Source of the DNA: Xanthomonas translucens pv. cerealis
GTDB taxonomy: Bacteria > Pseudomonadota > Gammaproteobacteria > Xanthomonadales > Xanthomonadaceae
Length of the DNA: 64,000 nt
Reading direction: 5' to 3'
Assembly (NCBI RefSeq): GCF_006838285.1
Contig: NZ_CP038228.1
Span: forward strand, 682,001-746,000
The notes below the pieces were generated by a model. That model worked only from the letters and a program-made list of their open reading frames with translations. It ran no database searches and had not been told where the DNA came from. A program made the position numbers and the translations under genes. Positions 29,704 through 39,897 of this stretch are shown piece by piece. The number at the start of each line of letters is the position of its first letter. Position 1 is the stretch's first letter.

Positions 29704-30753
29704 ATGAGCTTCGTGAATACGCCACATCGCCCCCTTGATTCGCATCCAGCGCTGGACCGCTACGCCGCCGACGTCGCGCCGGCTGACGATGGCGTGATCG
29801 CGATGCGCGGCGAAGTCGCGGTGGCGCTGCCGCTGCGCCACGCCGGCGTGCAGCTGCTGCGCCTGCGCTACGAACTGAGCGGCCCGGCCGATGCGCCGGT
29901 GGTGTTCGTCGCCGGCGGCATTTCCGCGCACCGCCATCTGGCCGCCAACCCGAGCTTCCCCGAGAAAGGCTGGGCCGAAGGCCTGGTCGGGCCGGGGCGG
30001 ACACTGGATGCGGGCCAGCGGCGCCTGCTCGGGTTCGATTTCGTCGGCGCCGACGGCAGCCTGGACGCGCCGATCGACAGCGCCGACCAGGCCGATGCGA
30101 TCGCCGCGCTGCTGGATGCGCTGGGCATCGCCCAACTGCACGGCTTCGTCGGCTATTCCTACGGCGCGCTGGTCGGCCTGCAGCTGGCGGTGCGGCATCC
30201 GCAGCGCTTGCTGAAGCTGGTCGCGGTCAGCGGCGCGCACCGCGCGCATCCGTATGCCGCGGCGTGGCGCGCGTTGCAGCGCCGCGCGGTGGCGCTGGGC
30301 CAGCTGCAGTGCGCCGAGAGCCACGGGCTGTCGCTGGCGCGGCAGTTCGCGATGCTCAGCTACCGCACCCCGGAAGAATTCGGCGAGCGCTTCGACGCGC
30401 CGCCGGAAGTGATCAACGGCCGCGTCCGCGTCGCCGCCGAGGACTACCTGGATGCCGCCGGCGCGCAGTACGTGGCGCGCACCCAGGTCAACGCCTACCT
30501 GCGCCTGTCCGAATCCATCGACCTGCACCGCATCGATCCGGCTGCCGTCGCCGTGCCCACCGTGGTGGTCGCGGTGGAAGGCGACCGCCTGGTGCCGCTG
30601 GCCGACCTGGTCACTCTGGTCGAAGGGTTGGGCACGCGCGGCAGCCTGCGCGTGCTGCGCTCGCCATACGGCCACGACGCCTTCCTGAAAGAAACCGACC
30701 GCATCGACGCGATCCTCGCTACCGCCTTTCGCCCCACCGGAGCTACCGCATGA
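29704..30753 (+). CDS. metX: MetX-family homoserine O-acyltransferase
   Basis: 349 residues, alpha/beta hydrolase fold of the MetX type. The nucleophile elbow is GYSYG (GxSxG), the catalytic Asp lies in VEGDRLVPL and His in PYGHDAFLKE, and AVSGAHRAHPYAAAW follows the nucleophile as in MetX. It activates homoserine with an acyl group (acetyl or succinyl; not decidable by eye) for cystathionine gamma-synthase. It is the first gene after a SAM-I riboswitch, and its stop overlaps the metB start (ATGA). The oxyanion segment GGISAHRHL departs from the usual NGGxxxS of canonical MetX. Confidence 0.87.
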   Translation: MSFVNTPHRPLDSHPALDRYAADVAPADDGVIAMRGEVAVALPLRHAGVQLLRLRYELSGPADAPVVFVAGGISAHRHLAANPSFPEKGWAEGLVGPGRTLDAGQRRLLGFDFVGADGSLDAPIDSADQADAIAALLDALGIAQLHGFVGYSYGALVGLQLAVRHPQRLLKLVAVSGAHRAHPYAAAWRALQRRAVALGQLQCAESHGLSLARQFAMLSYRTPEEFGERFDAPPEVINGRVRVAAEDYLDAAGAQYVARTQVNAYLRLSESIDLHRIDPAAVAVPTVVVAVEGDRLVPLADLVTLVEGLGTRGSLRVLRSPYGHDAFLKETDRIDAILATAFRPTGATA

Positions 30754-31967
30754 GCACTGCCCACGACAATGATTTGCCCTGTAGCGACGCCACCGCCGCG
30801 GTGCGCGCCGGCATCGACCGCGACACCGCGTACGGTGCGGTGACCCCGCCGATCGTACTGTCGTCGAACTTCAGCTTCGACGGTTTCGGCAACAAGCGCC
30901 AGTACGACTACACCCGCAGCGGCAACCCGACCCGCGACCTGCTCGGCGAAGCGTTGGCGGAGCTGGAAGGCGGCGCCGGCGGCGTGATCACCGCCACCGG
31001 CATGGGCGCGATCAACCTGGTGCTGAACGCGCTGCTGCAGCCGGGCGACAAGCTGGTGGTGCCGCACGATGCGTACGGTGGCAGCTGGCGCCTGTTCAAC
31101 GCGCTGGCCAAGAAGGGCCATTTCGAACTGATCACCGCCGACCTGACCGATCCGCGCTCGCTGGCCGAGGCGCTGGCGCAGTCGCCGCAGCTGGTGCTGA
31201 TCGAAACCCCGTCCAATCCGCTGCTGCGCATCACCGACCTGCGCTTCGTCATCGATGCCGCGCACAAGGCCGGCGCGCTGGCGGTGGTCGACAACACCTT
31301 CCTGTCGCCGGCGCTGCAAAAGCCCATTGCGTTCGGCGCCGACCTGGTGATCCATTCCACCACCAAGTACGTCAACGGCCACAGCGATGTGGTCGGCGGT
31401 GCGGTGATCGCGGCGACCGCCGAGCTGCACCAGCAGCTGGTGTGGTGGGCCAACGCGCTGGGCCTGACCGGTTCGCCGTTCGATGCGTTCCTGACCCTGC
31501 GCGGCTTGCGCACGCTGGATGCGCGCCTGCGCGTGCACCAGGAAAATGCGCAGGCGGTGGTGGCGCTGCTCGACGGGCATGCCGCGGTCAACCAGGTCTA
31601 TTACCCGGGTTTGGCCACGCATCCGGGGCATGCGGTGGCGGCGCGGCAGCAGACCGGTTTCGGCGCGATGATCAGCTTCGAGCTGGCCGGCGGCGAAGCG
31701 CAGGTGCGCGCCTTCGTCGATGGCCTGCGCTATTTCACCCTGGCCGAGTCGCTGGGCGGGGTCGAGAGCCTGATCGCGCATCCGGCGTCGATGACGCATG
31801 CGGCGATGACCGCCGAAGCGCGCGCCAACGCCGGCATCAGCGATGGCCTGCTGCGGCTGTCGGTGGGCATCGAGTCCAGCGAGGATTTGATCGCGGACCT
31901 GCAGGCCGGCCTGCTGCGTGCGCAGCAGGCGGGCGAGGCGGTGGCGCGCAAACGGGTGGACGCGTGA
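30750..31967 (+). CDS. metB: Cystathionine gamma-synthase (trans-sulfuration PLP enzyme)
   Basis: 405 residues. Cys/Met-metabolism PLP fold: YTRSGNPTRDLLGEALAELEGG, ATGMGAI, VPHDAYGGSWRLF, ETPSNPLLRITD, and the PLP-lysine motif STTKYVNGHSDVVGG. The C-terminal ESLGGVESLIAHPASMTHA distinguishes the gamma-synthase/lyase clade. It condenses O-acylhomoserine with cysteine to cystathionine. It overlaps metX by 4 nt and hom by 4 nt (GTGA), so the three are strictly coupled. O-acetylhomoserine sulfhydrylase activity cannot be excluded. Confidence 0.93.
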   Translation: MSTAHDNDLPCSDATAAVRAGIDRDTAYGAVTPPIVLSSNFSFDGFGNKRQYDYTRSGNPTRDLLGEALAELEGGAGGVITATGMGAINLVLNALLQPGDKLVVPHDAYGGSWRLFNALAKKGHFELITADLTDPRSLAEALAQSPQLVLIETPSNPLLRITDLRFVIDAAHKAGALAVVDNTFLSPALQKPIAFGADLVIHSTTKYVNGHSDVVGGAVIAATAELHQQLVWWANALGLTGSPFDAFLTLRGLRTLDARLRVHQENAQAVVALLDGHAAVNQVYYPGLATHPGHAVAARQQTGFGAMISFELAGGEAQVRAFVDGLRYFTLAESLGGVESLIAHPASMTHAAMTAEARANAGISDGLLRLSVGIESSEDLIADLQAGLLRAQQAGEAVARKRVDA

Positions 31968-33052
31968 GCAGCAGCGTCGCCGATGCGATAGCGCCGGCGC
32001 AGGTGCGGGCGGCCGATGCCGCGCTGCCGCGACTCGGCCTGCTCGGCACCGGCACGGTCGGCCGCGCCTTCGTCGCGCGCTACCAGGTGCTGCAGCAGCG
32101 GCGCCCGGACTTGCCGGCGTTCGCCTGGCTGACCAATTCGCGGATATTGCAGGAGTGCCGGCAGGCGCCGGCGCAGGCGCTGGCCGTGGCCAATGCCGCC
32201 GCGCGCGGTCATGGCGGCTGCGCGCCGCAGCCCGCCGACCTGCGCGGCGGCGACATCGTGGTCGATGCCACCGCCAGCGAGGCGGTGGCGCAGCGGCATG
32301 CCCAGTGGCTGGCGCGCGGGGTGCACGTGGTGACCGCGAACAAGCTCGGCCAGGGCGCGGCGTTGGCGCGCGCCGAACAGATCCATGCTGCGCGGCATGC
32401 CACCGGCGCGCACTACGGCGACAGCGCCACGGTCGGTGCAGGCCTGCCGTTGCTGAGCAGCCTGCGCGCGCTGGCCGCAGGCGGCGACCACATCCACGCG
32501 GTGGAAGGCGTGCTGTCCGGCTCGATGGCCTGGTTGCTGCACCGCTACGACGGCAGCCGCGCGTTTTCCGAGTGCGTACGCGAGGCGGCGGCGGCCGGCT
32601 ACACCGAGCCGGATCCGCGCGAGGACCTGTCCGGCGAGGACGTGCGCCGCAAGCTGCTGATCCTGGCGCGCGCGGCCGGGTTGTCGCTGCGTGCCGAGCA
32701 GGTGCAGGTCGATTCGCTGCTGCCGCCGGCGCTGGCCGCGGCGGCGCCGCAGGAGGTGGATGCCGCACTCTCTGCACTGGATGCGCCACTGGCGGTGCGC
32801 CTGGCGCAGGCGTGTGAGAACGGCGCCTGCCTGCGTTTCGTCGGCCGCTTCGATGCGCACGGCGCCTCGGTGGGACTGCGCGAACTGCCGCTGGCGCATC
32901 CGCTGGCCAGCGGCGCCGGCACTGATAACCGCGTCGCCATCCACAGCGACCGCTATCTGCAACAACCGCTGCTGATCCAGGGGCCGGGTGCCGGCGCCGA
33001 GGTGACCGCGGCGGCCTTGCTCGACGACGTGCTGCGGATCGCAGTGCGCTGA
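31964..33052 (+). CDS. hom: Homoserine dehydrogenase (monofunctional)
   Basis: 362 residues from a GTG that overlaps the metB stop. The Rossmann motif is LGLLGTGTVGRAF near residue 25, followed by VTANKLGQG, GVLSGSMAWLLHRYDG and YTEPDPREDLSGEDVRRKLLILARAAG, the homoserine dehydrogenase signature. Neither an aspartokinase nor a clear C-terminal ACT domain is present, so it resembles the dehydrogenase half of ThrA/MetL. It supplies homoserine for metX, and placing it under the SAM riboswitch ties it to methionine rather than threonine demand. Confidence 0.93.
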   Translation: MSSSVADAIAPAQVRAADAALPRLGLLGTGTVGRAFVARYQVLQQRRPDLPAFAWLTNSRILQECRQAPAQALAVANAAARGHGGCAPQPADLRGGDIVVDATASEAVAQRHAQWLARGVHVVTANKLGQGAALARAEQIHAARHATGAHYGDSATVGAGLPLLSSLRALAAGGDHIHAVEGVLSGSMAWLLHRYDGSRAFSECVREAAAAGYTEPDPREDLSGEDVRRKLLILARAAGLSLRAEQVQVDSLLPPALAAAAPQEVDAALSALDAPLAVRLAQACENGACLRFVGRFDAHGASVGLRELPLAHPLASGAGTDNRVAIHSDRYLQQPLLIQGPGAGAEVTAAALLDDVLRIAVR

Positions 33053-33065
33053 CGCTGCGGCCGCG

Positions 33066-34091
33066 CTACGGCACGGTGCCGGGTGCGGCCAAGGCCTGCA
33101 ACAGCGCGGCGTTGAAACGTGGCGGCGCTTCGACCTGCGGCGCGTGGCCGAGGTCGGCGAATTCGATCAGCGTCGCGCCGGGAATCGCCGCCGCCGCGCG
33201 CTTGCCCAGCGCCGGATAGTCGCCCAGGCTCTTGGCCAGCGCCGGCGGCGCCAGGTCCTTGCCGATCGCGGTGCGGTCGCGCTGGCCGATGAACAGTGTG
33301 GTCGGCACGCGCAGCTGCGCGAACTGCTGCACCACCGGCTGGTTGAACACCATGTCCGAGGTCAGCGCCTGGTTCCAGGCCACGCGTTCGCGACCGGGGC
33401 CGGCGTACAGCCCGGCCTGCATCGTCACCCAGCGCTCGTATGCGGGTTTCCATTGCCCGCCGTAGTAGACGCTCTGTTGATACTGCTTGATCGAGGCGGC
33501 ATCGGTCTTGAGTTCCTTCGCGTACCAGGCATCGATGCTGCGCCACGGTACCCCGGCGGCCTTCCAGTCCTCCAGCCCGATCGGGTTCACCAGCAGCAGC
33601 TGGCTCACGTCCTGCGGATATTGCAGGGCGTAGTGCGCGGCGAGCATGCCGCCCATCGAGTGACCGACCAACACCGCCCGGCTCACGCCGGCCTGCTGCA
33701 GCAGCGCATGGGTGTTGGCCGCCAGTTGCGCGAAGGAGAACTGGTAGGCCTGCGGCTTGCTCGACTTGCAAAAACCGATCTGGTCCGGCGCGATCACTCG
33801 GTAGCCTGCGGCGGTGAGTGCAGCGATCGCCGATTCCCAGGTCGCCGCGCAGAAGTTCTTGCCGTGCAGCAGCACGACCGTGCGGCCGTTCGGCGTGCCG
33901 GTCGGGGCCACGTCCAGGTAGGCCATCTGTAACGGCTGCCGCTGCGAGGCGAACTCGTAGCGCGCGACCGGATACGGATAGTTGAAGCCTTCCAGCTGCG
34001 CGCCGTAGCGCGGCGCGGGCGTAGCGGCGTGGCTGGGCGGCGCCAGCAGGAGCGCGGCGGCGAGCGCGGCGAGAAGCGGGAGTCGGCGCAT
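33066..34091 (-). CDS. Exported alpha/beta hydrolase
   Basis: 341 residues. A signal peptide ends near SHAAT (about residue 22). The hydrolase fold shows VVLLHGKNFCAATWE (oxyanion), VIAPDQIGFCKSS, the nucleophile elbow GHSMGG, acid in GQRDRTAIG and His in LGHAPQVE. It is likely a periplasmic or secreted esterase/lipase-like enzyme with unknown substrate. It converges with hom, with 13 nt between the stops. Confidence 0.9.
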   Translation of the reverse strand: MRRLPLLAALAAALLLAPPSHAATPAPRYGAQLEGFNYPYPVARYEFASQRQPLQMAYLDVAPTGTPNGRTVVLLHGKNFCAATWESAIAALTAAGYRVIAPDQIGFCKSSKPQAYQFSFAQLAANTHALLQQAGVSRAVLVGHSMGGMLAAHYALQYPQDVSQLLLVNPIGLEDWKAAGVPWRSIDAWYAKELKTDAASIKQYQQSVYYGGQWKPAYERWVTMQAGLYAGPGRERVAWNQALTSDMVFNQPVVQQFAQLRVPTTLFIGQRDRTAIGKDLAPPALAKSLGDYPALGKRAAAAIPGATLIEFADLGHAPQVEAPPRFNAALLQALAAPGTVP

Positions 34092-34160
34092 GCAGGCTGG
34101 GACACGTGCAGGGTTGCCGAGACGTTAGCCCGGGGCATGCGCGCGCGGTGTCAACGCGGC

Positions 34161-37100
34161 TCAGCAGCGCGAATGCACTAGGCTCAGGCAGGCGTGGTGT
34201 TGCATGCGTTCGGCCGGTTCGTGCAGCGCCGCCAGCACCTGTTCGGCCTGCGTGCCGAGCACCGGCTGGTACGCGGCCCAGCCGTTGCGGCCCTTGGCCT
34301 TGGCCTGGTACAGCGCGCGGTCGGCCAGGACCAGCAACTGTTCCCAGCCAAGGCGGCTGTCGGGATCGTGCACGAACGGGAATTCGGCCAGGCCGATCGA
34401 GCAGGTGATCTGGCTCTGGCGGCCGTAATCGAGCGCGAAGCTGTGCGCGGCGATCGCCCGGCACAGGCGCTCGGCCGCCACGTTCAGGTTCTCGCGCGGC
34501 GCCGAGCGCAGCACCAGCAGGAATTCCTCGCCGCCCCAGCGCACCACGTAGTCGCTTTCGCGGGTCAGCCCGACCAGCAACTGCGCCATCTGCTGCAGCA
34601 CCGCGTCGCCGGTATGGTGGCCGCCGCTGTCGTTGATCGCCTTGAAATGGTCGATGTCGATCAGCGCGAACAGCATGCCCGAGGACAGCATGTCCTGGTC
34701 GTTGGCGGCCATGCGCCGGTACAGCGCGATGTCGCTGGGGATGTGCAGCGACAGGTAGCGGCGATTGCGCAGCTGGGTCAGGTCGTCGGTGAAGCTGGCT
34801 TCCTGCAGGCGCTGGTTCGCCGCCTGCAGCGCCTCGGTGCGCTGGCGCACCTGCCGCTCCAGGGTTGCGCGCAGGCGCTGGTTGACCACCCGCGCCATGC
34901 CGATGCACAGCAGCGCCAGGACCAGGGCGCCCAGCGCCAGCAGCAGCTTGTAATACAGCGTTTCCTGGAAGCGCAACCGGATTCGCAACGGCAGCCGCGC
35001 CGGCGCCTGCGCCCAGACCCCGGCGTTGTTGCTGCCGGTGACCTCGAACACGTAGTCGCCGCCGGGCAGGTTGGTGTAGCTCGCCACGCGCTGGCGGATG
35101 TCGTCCAGGCTGCGCCACTGCGTGTCGTAGCCGACCAGGCGATAGCGCAGTTCCACGTTCTCCGGCGCCTGGAACGAGGCGGCGGTGAACTCGAAATCCA
35201 GGTCGCGCGCCTGCGCCGGCAACGGCGTGCTGCCCAGCGCCTGCGGCGCCATCCAGCGGCCCTGAGCGCGGATCCGCTCCACCACCGGCTGCGGTGCGAC
35301 CGGGTTCTTGACGATGCCGGCGGTGTCGATGGTCACTACGCCGTCGCGGCTGGGCAACCACAGCGTGCCGCTGTCGATGAAGCCCTTGCCGTTGCCCGCG
35401 CCGTTGCAGCACAGGCCCTGCACGCCGCCGTGGCGCTGGCCGCGTTCGTTGAGCAGCAGTTCGGCCTGCAGCGGCGTGCCTGCTACCTGGATGCGCTTGA
35501 GCAGGCTCGCCAGCGGCATCCGATACACGCCGCGCAGGCCGGCCACCCACAGGCTGCCGTGGCCGTCGTCGGTAATGAAGAACGCCGCGTTCGCCGGCAG
35601 TCCGGCGTGTTCGTCGAACATGGTCCAGCGCTTGCCGTCGAACACCCACAGCTGTTCCGACAGCGTGCCCACCACCCACTGTCCGCCGGGCAGTTCGTGC
35701 ACGGCGGTGATGTCGGCGCCGGCCAGCGCCGAGCCGGCCGCGGCGAGCGGCAGCAGGCGCTCGCCGCGCAGTTCGTACAGGCCGGCCTGGGAGCCGATCA
35801 GCAGGCGCCCGGCGCGGGTTTCGTGGATCAGGCGGATGCGCGGATCGCGCAGGCCCTCGCGCGCGCCGTAGCGCTGCAGGCGCGCGCCGTCGCTGCGGAA
35901 CAGGCCGTCGCTGGTGGCGAACCACAGCCGTTGCGCGCGGTCGCGGACGATCCCGCTGACTTGCAGTTCGCGCAGCCGCGCCAGCGGCGGCGGCTCGGTG
36001 ACGCGCCCGTCGCGGTACAGCAGCGCGCCGCGACGGGTGCCGATCCACACCTGGCCGGTTTCGGCGAGCAGGGTGTAGGGCACGTCGGCGGGCAGTTGTG
36101 CGCGGCGCAGCACCTGCTGGTAGCGGCCATTGCGCAGCCGCGCCAGGCCGTTGCCGGTGCCGACCCACAGCGAGCCGTCGGGATCGCGCGCCAGCGTCCA
36201 CACCAGTGGGTCGGACAAGCCTTCGTCGCTGCTGTAGCGGCGCGTCCAGCCGTTCCACAGGCGGGTCGCGCCATTCCAGCGGCTGCCCAGCCACAGGTTG
36301 CGCTCGCGATCCTCGAAGATCGTACTGGCGGCGTCCTGCTCGCGTTCGACGTAGTGCTCGACGATGCCGCCGTGGCGCACGCGCAGCAGGTCGCCGGGCA
36401 GGCCCACCCACAGATTGCCGTCGCTGTCCTGGTACAGCGCCTCCACCGCGCGCCGGGTCAACGCCGGGTCGCCGGGCAGGCGCTGCCAGCGGCCGCCGCG
36501 GCGGAACAGCAGGCCGTCGCGGCTGCCGGCCCACAGCCGTCCCTGCGCGTTCAGCAACTGTCGCACCGGCGCGGCGTGCGCATCCGCCGGCAACGGCAGC
36601 GGTTCGCCATCGCTGTCGCCATCGGCGAAACGCAGCACGGCGCCACGCGTGCCGACCCACAGTTCGCCGTTGCGTGGCAACAGTGCGTAAGCGCCGTCGG
36701 CAATGCGATGGCGCAGGCGCAGGCTGTCGCCGGCCACGGCGTAGACGCCATCCTGCGCGGCGACCAGCACCGTGCCCTGCGCATCGACCGCGATCGCTTC
36801 GATGTTCAGCAGCGGCGCTTGCGGATCCTGCGGCAGCAGGTTGCTGAAATGTCCGTCGCGGTAGCGCGCCAGCCCGCGGTAGGTGCCGATCCACAGGTCG
36901 CCGCGGGGATCCACGTGCAAGGCATTGATCAAGGTGCCGGGCAGGTTGGCCGGGGCCTTTTCGCCGAAGCTGGTCATGCGCACGCCATCGAAGCGTGCCA
37001 GCCCGCCCATCGTGCCGATCCACAGATAGCCCTGCCGGTCCTGCGCGAAGGCCTGCACGCTGAGCTGCGGCAGCCCTTGTTCCAGGCCCCAGCGCTGGCG

Positions 37101-37256
37101 TTCGTACTGGTTGAACTGCTTGTCCGGCTGCAGCGCGGCCGCGCTCGGTACGAGCGCGATCCACGCACCGAAGAGCATGACCAGCTTTAGCGCACGGGTG
37201 CACCAGGAAGCGGGGTGGGACTGCAAGGGGATTCCAGTGCCGGCTCGGCGGGTCAT
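34161..37256 (-). CDS. Diguanylate cyclase with periplasmic two-component-type beta-propeller sensor
   Basis: 1031 residues. An N-terminal signal anchor (LKLVMLFGAWIALVPSAAA) is followed by many Reg_prop repeats of the form GYLWIGTxxGLARFDG spanning about residues 50-650. A Y_Y_Y domain (ELRYRLVGYDTQWRSL) and a membrane helix (LLLALGALVLALLCIG) come next, then a coiled linker and a GGDEF domain (DDLTQLRNRRYL; GGEEF at residues 908-912). GGEEF is an active-type motif, so it should make cyclic di-GMP in response to an extracytoplasmic signal. No RxxD inhibitory site was seen just upstream of GGEEF. The start at 37256 is preferred to 37178 because it leaves a positive N-region before the hydrophobic stretch. 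Confidence 0.9.
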   Translation of the reverse strand: MTRRAGTGIPLQSHPASWCTRALKLVMLFGAWIALVPSAAALQPDKQFNQYERQRWGLEQGLPQLSVQAFAQDRQGYLWIGTMGGLARFDGVRMTSFGEKAPANLPGTLINALHVDPRGDLWIGTYRGLARYRDGHFSNLLPQDPQAPLLNIEAIAVDAQGTVLVAAQDGVYAVAGDSLRLRHRIADGAYALLPRNGELWVGTRGAVLRFADGDSDGEPLPLPADAHAAPVRQLLNAQGRLWAGSRDGLLFRRGGRWQRLPGDPALTRRAVEALYQDSDGNLWVGLPGDLLRVRHGGIVEHYVEREQDAASTIFEDRERNLWLGSRWNGATRLWNGWTRRYSSDEGLSDPLVWTLARDPDGSLWVGTGNGLARLRNGRYQQVLRRAQLPADVPYTLLAETGQVWIGTRRGALLYRDGRVTEPPPLARLRELQVSGIVRDRAQRLWFATSDGLFRSDGARLQRYGAREGLRDPRIRLIHETRAGRLLIGSQAGLYELRGERLLPLAAAGSALAGADITAVHELPGGQWVVGTLSEQLWVFDGKRWTMFDEHAGLPANAAFFITDDGHGSLWVAGLRGVYRMPLASLLKRIQVAGTPLQAELLLNERGQRHGGVQGLCCNGAGNGKGFIDSGTLWLPSRDGVVTIDTAGIVKNPVAPQPVVERIRAQGRWMAPQALGSTPLPAQARDLDFEFTAASFQAPENVELRYRLVGYDTQWRSLDDIRQRVASYTNLPGGDYVFEVTGSNNAGVWAQAPARLPLRIRLRFQETLYYKLLLALGALVLALLCIGMARVVNQRLRATLERQVRQRTEALQAANQRLQEASFTDDLTQLRNRRYLSLHIPSDIALYRRMAANDQDMLSSGMLFALIDIDHFKAINDSGGHHTGDAVLQQMAQLLVGLTRESDYVVRWGGEEFLLVLRSAPRENLNVAAERLCRAIAAHSFALDYGRQSQITCSIGLAEFPFVHDPDSRLGWEQLLVLADRALYQAKAKGRNGWAAYQPVLGTQAEQVLAALHEPAERMQHHACLSLVHSRC

Positions 37257-37511
37257 CGAAGCCGCTATCGGCGCAGGCGCGCCGATCTTTATCCGCACCG
37301 CAACAACGGCCGGCGCGGCGTCGGCGAGCGCGACAGCCGCAAGGCCCGTCATCCAGGCAGGTCCCACCTGCGCGGCGCGGTGGCGCGGACCCACTGCCGC
37401 GACGCCGCGCGGGCGCTGCACGCGGCGCGGCTCTGCGCGCCGGCGTGGCCAGCGCATGCGCCGCAGCGGTGCGCTGCGTTCGGACAGGCAGGACGCGTCA
37501 GCGGCATCCAC

Positions 37512-38894
37512 TCAGCACTCGATCACGTTAACCGCCAGCCCGCCGCGGCTGGTTTCCTTGTACTTGTCCTGCATGTCGCGGCCGGTGTCGCGCATGGTCC
37601 GGATCACCTTGTCCAGCGACACCTTGTGCTTGCCGTCGCCGCGCATGGCCATGCGGCTGGCGTTGATCGCCTTTACCGCGCCCATCGCGTTGCGCTCGAT
37701 GCACGGGATCTGCACCAGCCCGCCGATCGGGTCGCAGGTCAGGCCGAGGTTGTGTTCCATGCCGATCTCGGCGGCGTTCTCGATCTGCCCCGGCTTGCCG
37801 CCGAGCGCGGCGACCAGGCCGCCGGCGGCCATCGAGCAGGCCACCCCGACTTCGCCCTGGCAGCCGACTTCTGCGCCGGAGATGGAGGCGTTTTCCTTGT
37901 ACAGGATGCCGATCGCCGCGGCGGTCAGCAGGAAATCGAAGATGCGCTGCTCGTCGCTGCCCGGGCAGAAACGGTCGAAGTAGTGCAGCACCGAGGGAAT
38001 GATCCCGGCCGCGCCGTTGGTCGGTGCGGTGACCACGCGCCCGCCGGCGGCGTTCTCTTCGTTGACCGCCAGCGCGTACAGGTTGACCCAGTCCAGCGTG
38101 GTCAGCGGATCGCGCATCGCCGCTTCCGGCTTGGACGACAGTTCGCGGTACAGCGCCGGCGCGCGCCGCGACACGTTGAGGCCGCCGGGCAGGGTGCCTT
38201 CCTGGCGAATGCCGCGTGCCACGCAGGCCTGCATCGCGTTCCACAGTTCGCGCAGGCCGGCGCGGATCTCGTCCTCGCTGCGCCAGCACTTCTCGTTCTC
38301 GAACATCAGCGCGGCGATGCTCAGGCCGCTGCGCGCGGCCTGCGCCAGCAGTTCGTCGCCGCTCTTGAAGGGGTAGGGCAGCGGCGTTTCGTCGGCGACG
38401 ATGCGGTCGTCGGCGGCGTCGTCCTGGTTGACCACGAAGCCGCCGCCGACCGAGTAATAGTCGCGCGTGGCGATCAGCTCATCGTCGGCGGCATAGGCGG
38501 TGAAGCGCATGCCGTTGGTGTGGTATGGCAGCTTCTGGCGCTTGTTCAGCGCCAGGTCGCGTTTCTCGTCGAAGGCGATGCTGTGCTGGCCCATCAGGTT
38601 GATGCGCTTGCTGTCGCGGATGCGCTCCAGCGTGCTCGGAATGATGTCCGGATCGATCAGGTTCGGGCGCTGGCCTTCCATGCCCAGCAGCAGCGCTTTG
38701 TCGGTGCCGTGGCCGCGCCCGGTCAGCGCCAGCGAGCCGAACACCTCGGCGCGGATCCGCACCACCTCGCCGAGCCGGCCCGGATCCAGCAGCCAGCGGT
38801 GCACGAAGCGCTCGGCCGCACGCATCGGCCCCACGGTATGCGAGGAGCTCGGGCCGATGCCGATCTTGAACAGGTCGAAGGTGCTGACAGCCAT
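37512..38894 (-). CDS. sdaA: L-serine dehydratase
   Basis: 460 residues, single-chain iron-sulfur type. The N-terminal motif is [16 protein letters not shown], followed by [19 protein letters not shown]. The C-terminal alpha domain has [33 protein letters not shown] and [19 protein letters not shown], whose cysteines ligate the [4Fe-4S] cluster. It deaminates L-serine to pyruvate and ammonia. It is divergent from the small glutaredoxin-like gene. Confidence 0.96.
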   Translation of the reverse strand: MAVSTFDLFKIGIGPSSSHTVGPMRAAERFVHRWLLDPGRLGEVVRIRAEVFGSLALTGRGHGTDKALLLGMEGQRPNLIDPDIIPSTLERIRDSKRINLMGQHSIAFDEKRDLALNKRQKLPYHTNGMRFTAYAADDELIATRDYYSVGGGFVVNQDDAADDRIVADETPLPYPFKSGDELLAQAARSGLSIAALMFENEKCWRSEDEIRAGLRELWNAMQACVARGIRQEGTLPGGLNVSRRAPALYRELSSKPEAAMRDPLTTLDWVNLYALAVNEENAAGGRVVTAPTNGAAGIIPSVLHYFDRFCPGSDEQRIFDFLLTAAAIGILYKENASISGAEVGCQGEVGVACSMAAGGLVAALGGKPGQIENAAEIGMEHNLGLTCDPIGGLVQIPCIERNAMGAVKAINASRMAMRGDGKHKVSLDKVIRTMRDTGRDMQDKYKETSRGGLAVNVIEC

Positions 38895-38984
38895 ACGTGG
38901 CGGAGAGGTGGAAGGCCAAAGACCGTCTATTCTATGCCCCTGGCGCAGTGCGGACGTCCGCAGCGCAGCCTCGGAACCGCGGCC

Positions 38985-39215
38985 ATGTCCCTGACCCTGT
39001 ACCAGCGCGATGACTGCCAGCTGTGCGACCAGGCGCTGCTGGTGCTGGCGCAGGCGCGCGTGGGCGATCTGGAGAGCGTGTTCATCGATGGCGATGCGGT
39101 GCTGGAGGCGCGCTACGGCGAGCGCGTGCCGGTGCTGCGCGACGCCGGCGAGCGCGAGCTGGGGTGGCCGTTCGATGTGCGTCGGGTGGCGGACTGGCTG
39201 GCACTGCAGGACTGA
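38985..39215 (+). CDS. Glutaredoxin-like small thiol protein
   Basis: 76 residues with the thioredoxin-fold start [19 protein letters not shown] is a CxxC redox site. It also has the cis-Pro segment RVPVLRD. This belongs to the short DUF836/glutaredoxin-2-like family. Function is inferred only from the fold. The ATG at 38985 aligns with the family start; an in-frame upstream ATG at 38934 is possible. Confidence 0.85.
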   Translation: MSLTLYQRDDCQLCDQALLVLAQARVGDLESVFIDGDAVLEARYGERVPVLRDAGERELGWPFDVRRVADWLALQD

Positions 39216-39246
39216 TCGCCACCGCCGTGCCCATCCAGGCAAAAAA

Positions 39247-39277
39247 AGCGGCGGACCCGAGGAGGGAATCCGCCGCT
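39247..39277 (-). terminator. Rho-independent terminator of the yceI-cyb561-yceI operon
   Basis: Stem AGCGGCGGA (39247-39255) with TCCGCCGCT (39269-39277), followed on the minus strand by a T-run (AAAAAAA at 39241-39247 on the plus strand). It lies just after the last yceI gene. Confidence 0.88.
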
Positions 39278-39310
39278 CAGTGGCCGCGTGCCGCTGCGGC
39301 CGGTGGCGAA

Positions 39311-39886
39311 TCACTTCGCCTTGAACACCACCTTGGTGCTGATCGCCGTTTCGTTGGGGATGGTCTTGGTATCGGCCCAGTCGCCGCCGCCGACGCCGAA
39401 GTCCAGGCGCTTGACCAGCGCCTTGCCGGCCAGCACCGGCTGCGCGCCGGGGGTCCAGGTGAAGGTCAGGGTCACCGGCCTGGACACGCCGCGCAGTTCC
39501 AGGGTGCCGTCGGCGGCGTACTGGTTGTTGCCGAGCCCACGAAACTTGTCGGCGCGGTAGTGGGCGGTGGCGAACTTGGCAACGTCGAAGAAGTCCGGCC
39601 CCTGCAAGGTGGAGTCGCGGTCGGCATTGCCGCTCTTGGCGCCGGCCAGCGGGATCGCCACGTCGAGCCTGGCGCTGGCCAGGTTGGCCGGGTCGAAGCT
39701 GAACTTGCTGTCGAAGCCGGGGAACTGGCCGGTGAACACTTCGCCGTCGTACTTGCTGGCGAACACCAGGCTCGAGCCCGGGGCTTGCACGTAGTCGGCG
39801 GCGAAGGCGGGGGCGGCGGCGAGCATCGCCACCAGGCTGGCGGCGACGGCGGCGACGGCGGCGGGGGAGGCGAAACGGGACGACAT
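39311..39886 (-). CDS. YceI-family periplasmic protein (second in operon)
   Basis: 191 residues. A signal peptide ends at APAFAAD (about residue 30). A lipocalin-like YceI barrel follows: [54 protein letters not shown]. Family members bind polyisoprenoids such as ubiquinone-type lipids. A GAGGAG ribosome-binding site lies 7 nt before the ATG. It is the last gene of a yceI-cyb561-yceI operon. Confidence 0.93.
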   Translation of the reverse strand: MSSRFASPAAVAAVAASLVAMLAAAPAFAADYVQAPGSSLVFASKYDGEVFTGQFPGFDSKFSFDPANLASARLDVAIPLAGAKSGNADRDSTLQGPDFFDVAKFATAHYRADKFRGLGNNQYAADGTLELRGVSRPVTLTFTWTPGAQPVLAGKALVKRLDFGVGGGDWADTKTIPNETAISTKVVFKAK

Positions 39887-39897
39887 GCTGGAACTCC

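Noticed and set aside
34194-37190. 998-codon + strand open frame opposite the GGDEF protein
   Set aside because: A shadow frame produced by GC-rich codons; no start signal or recognizable fold.
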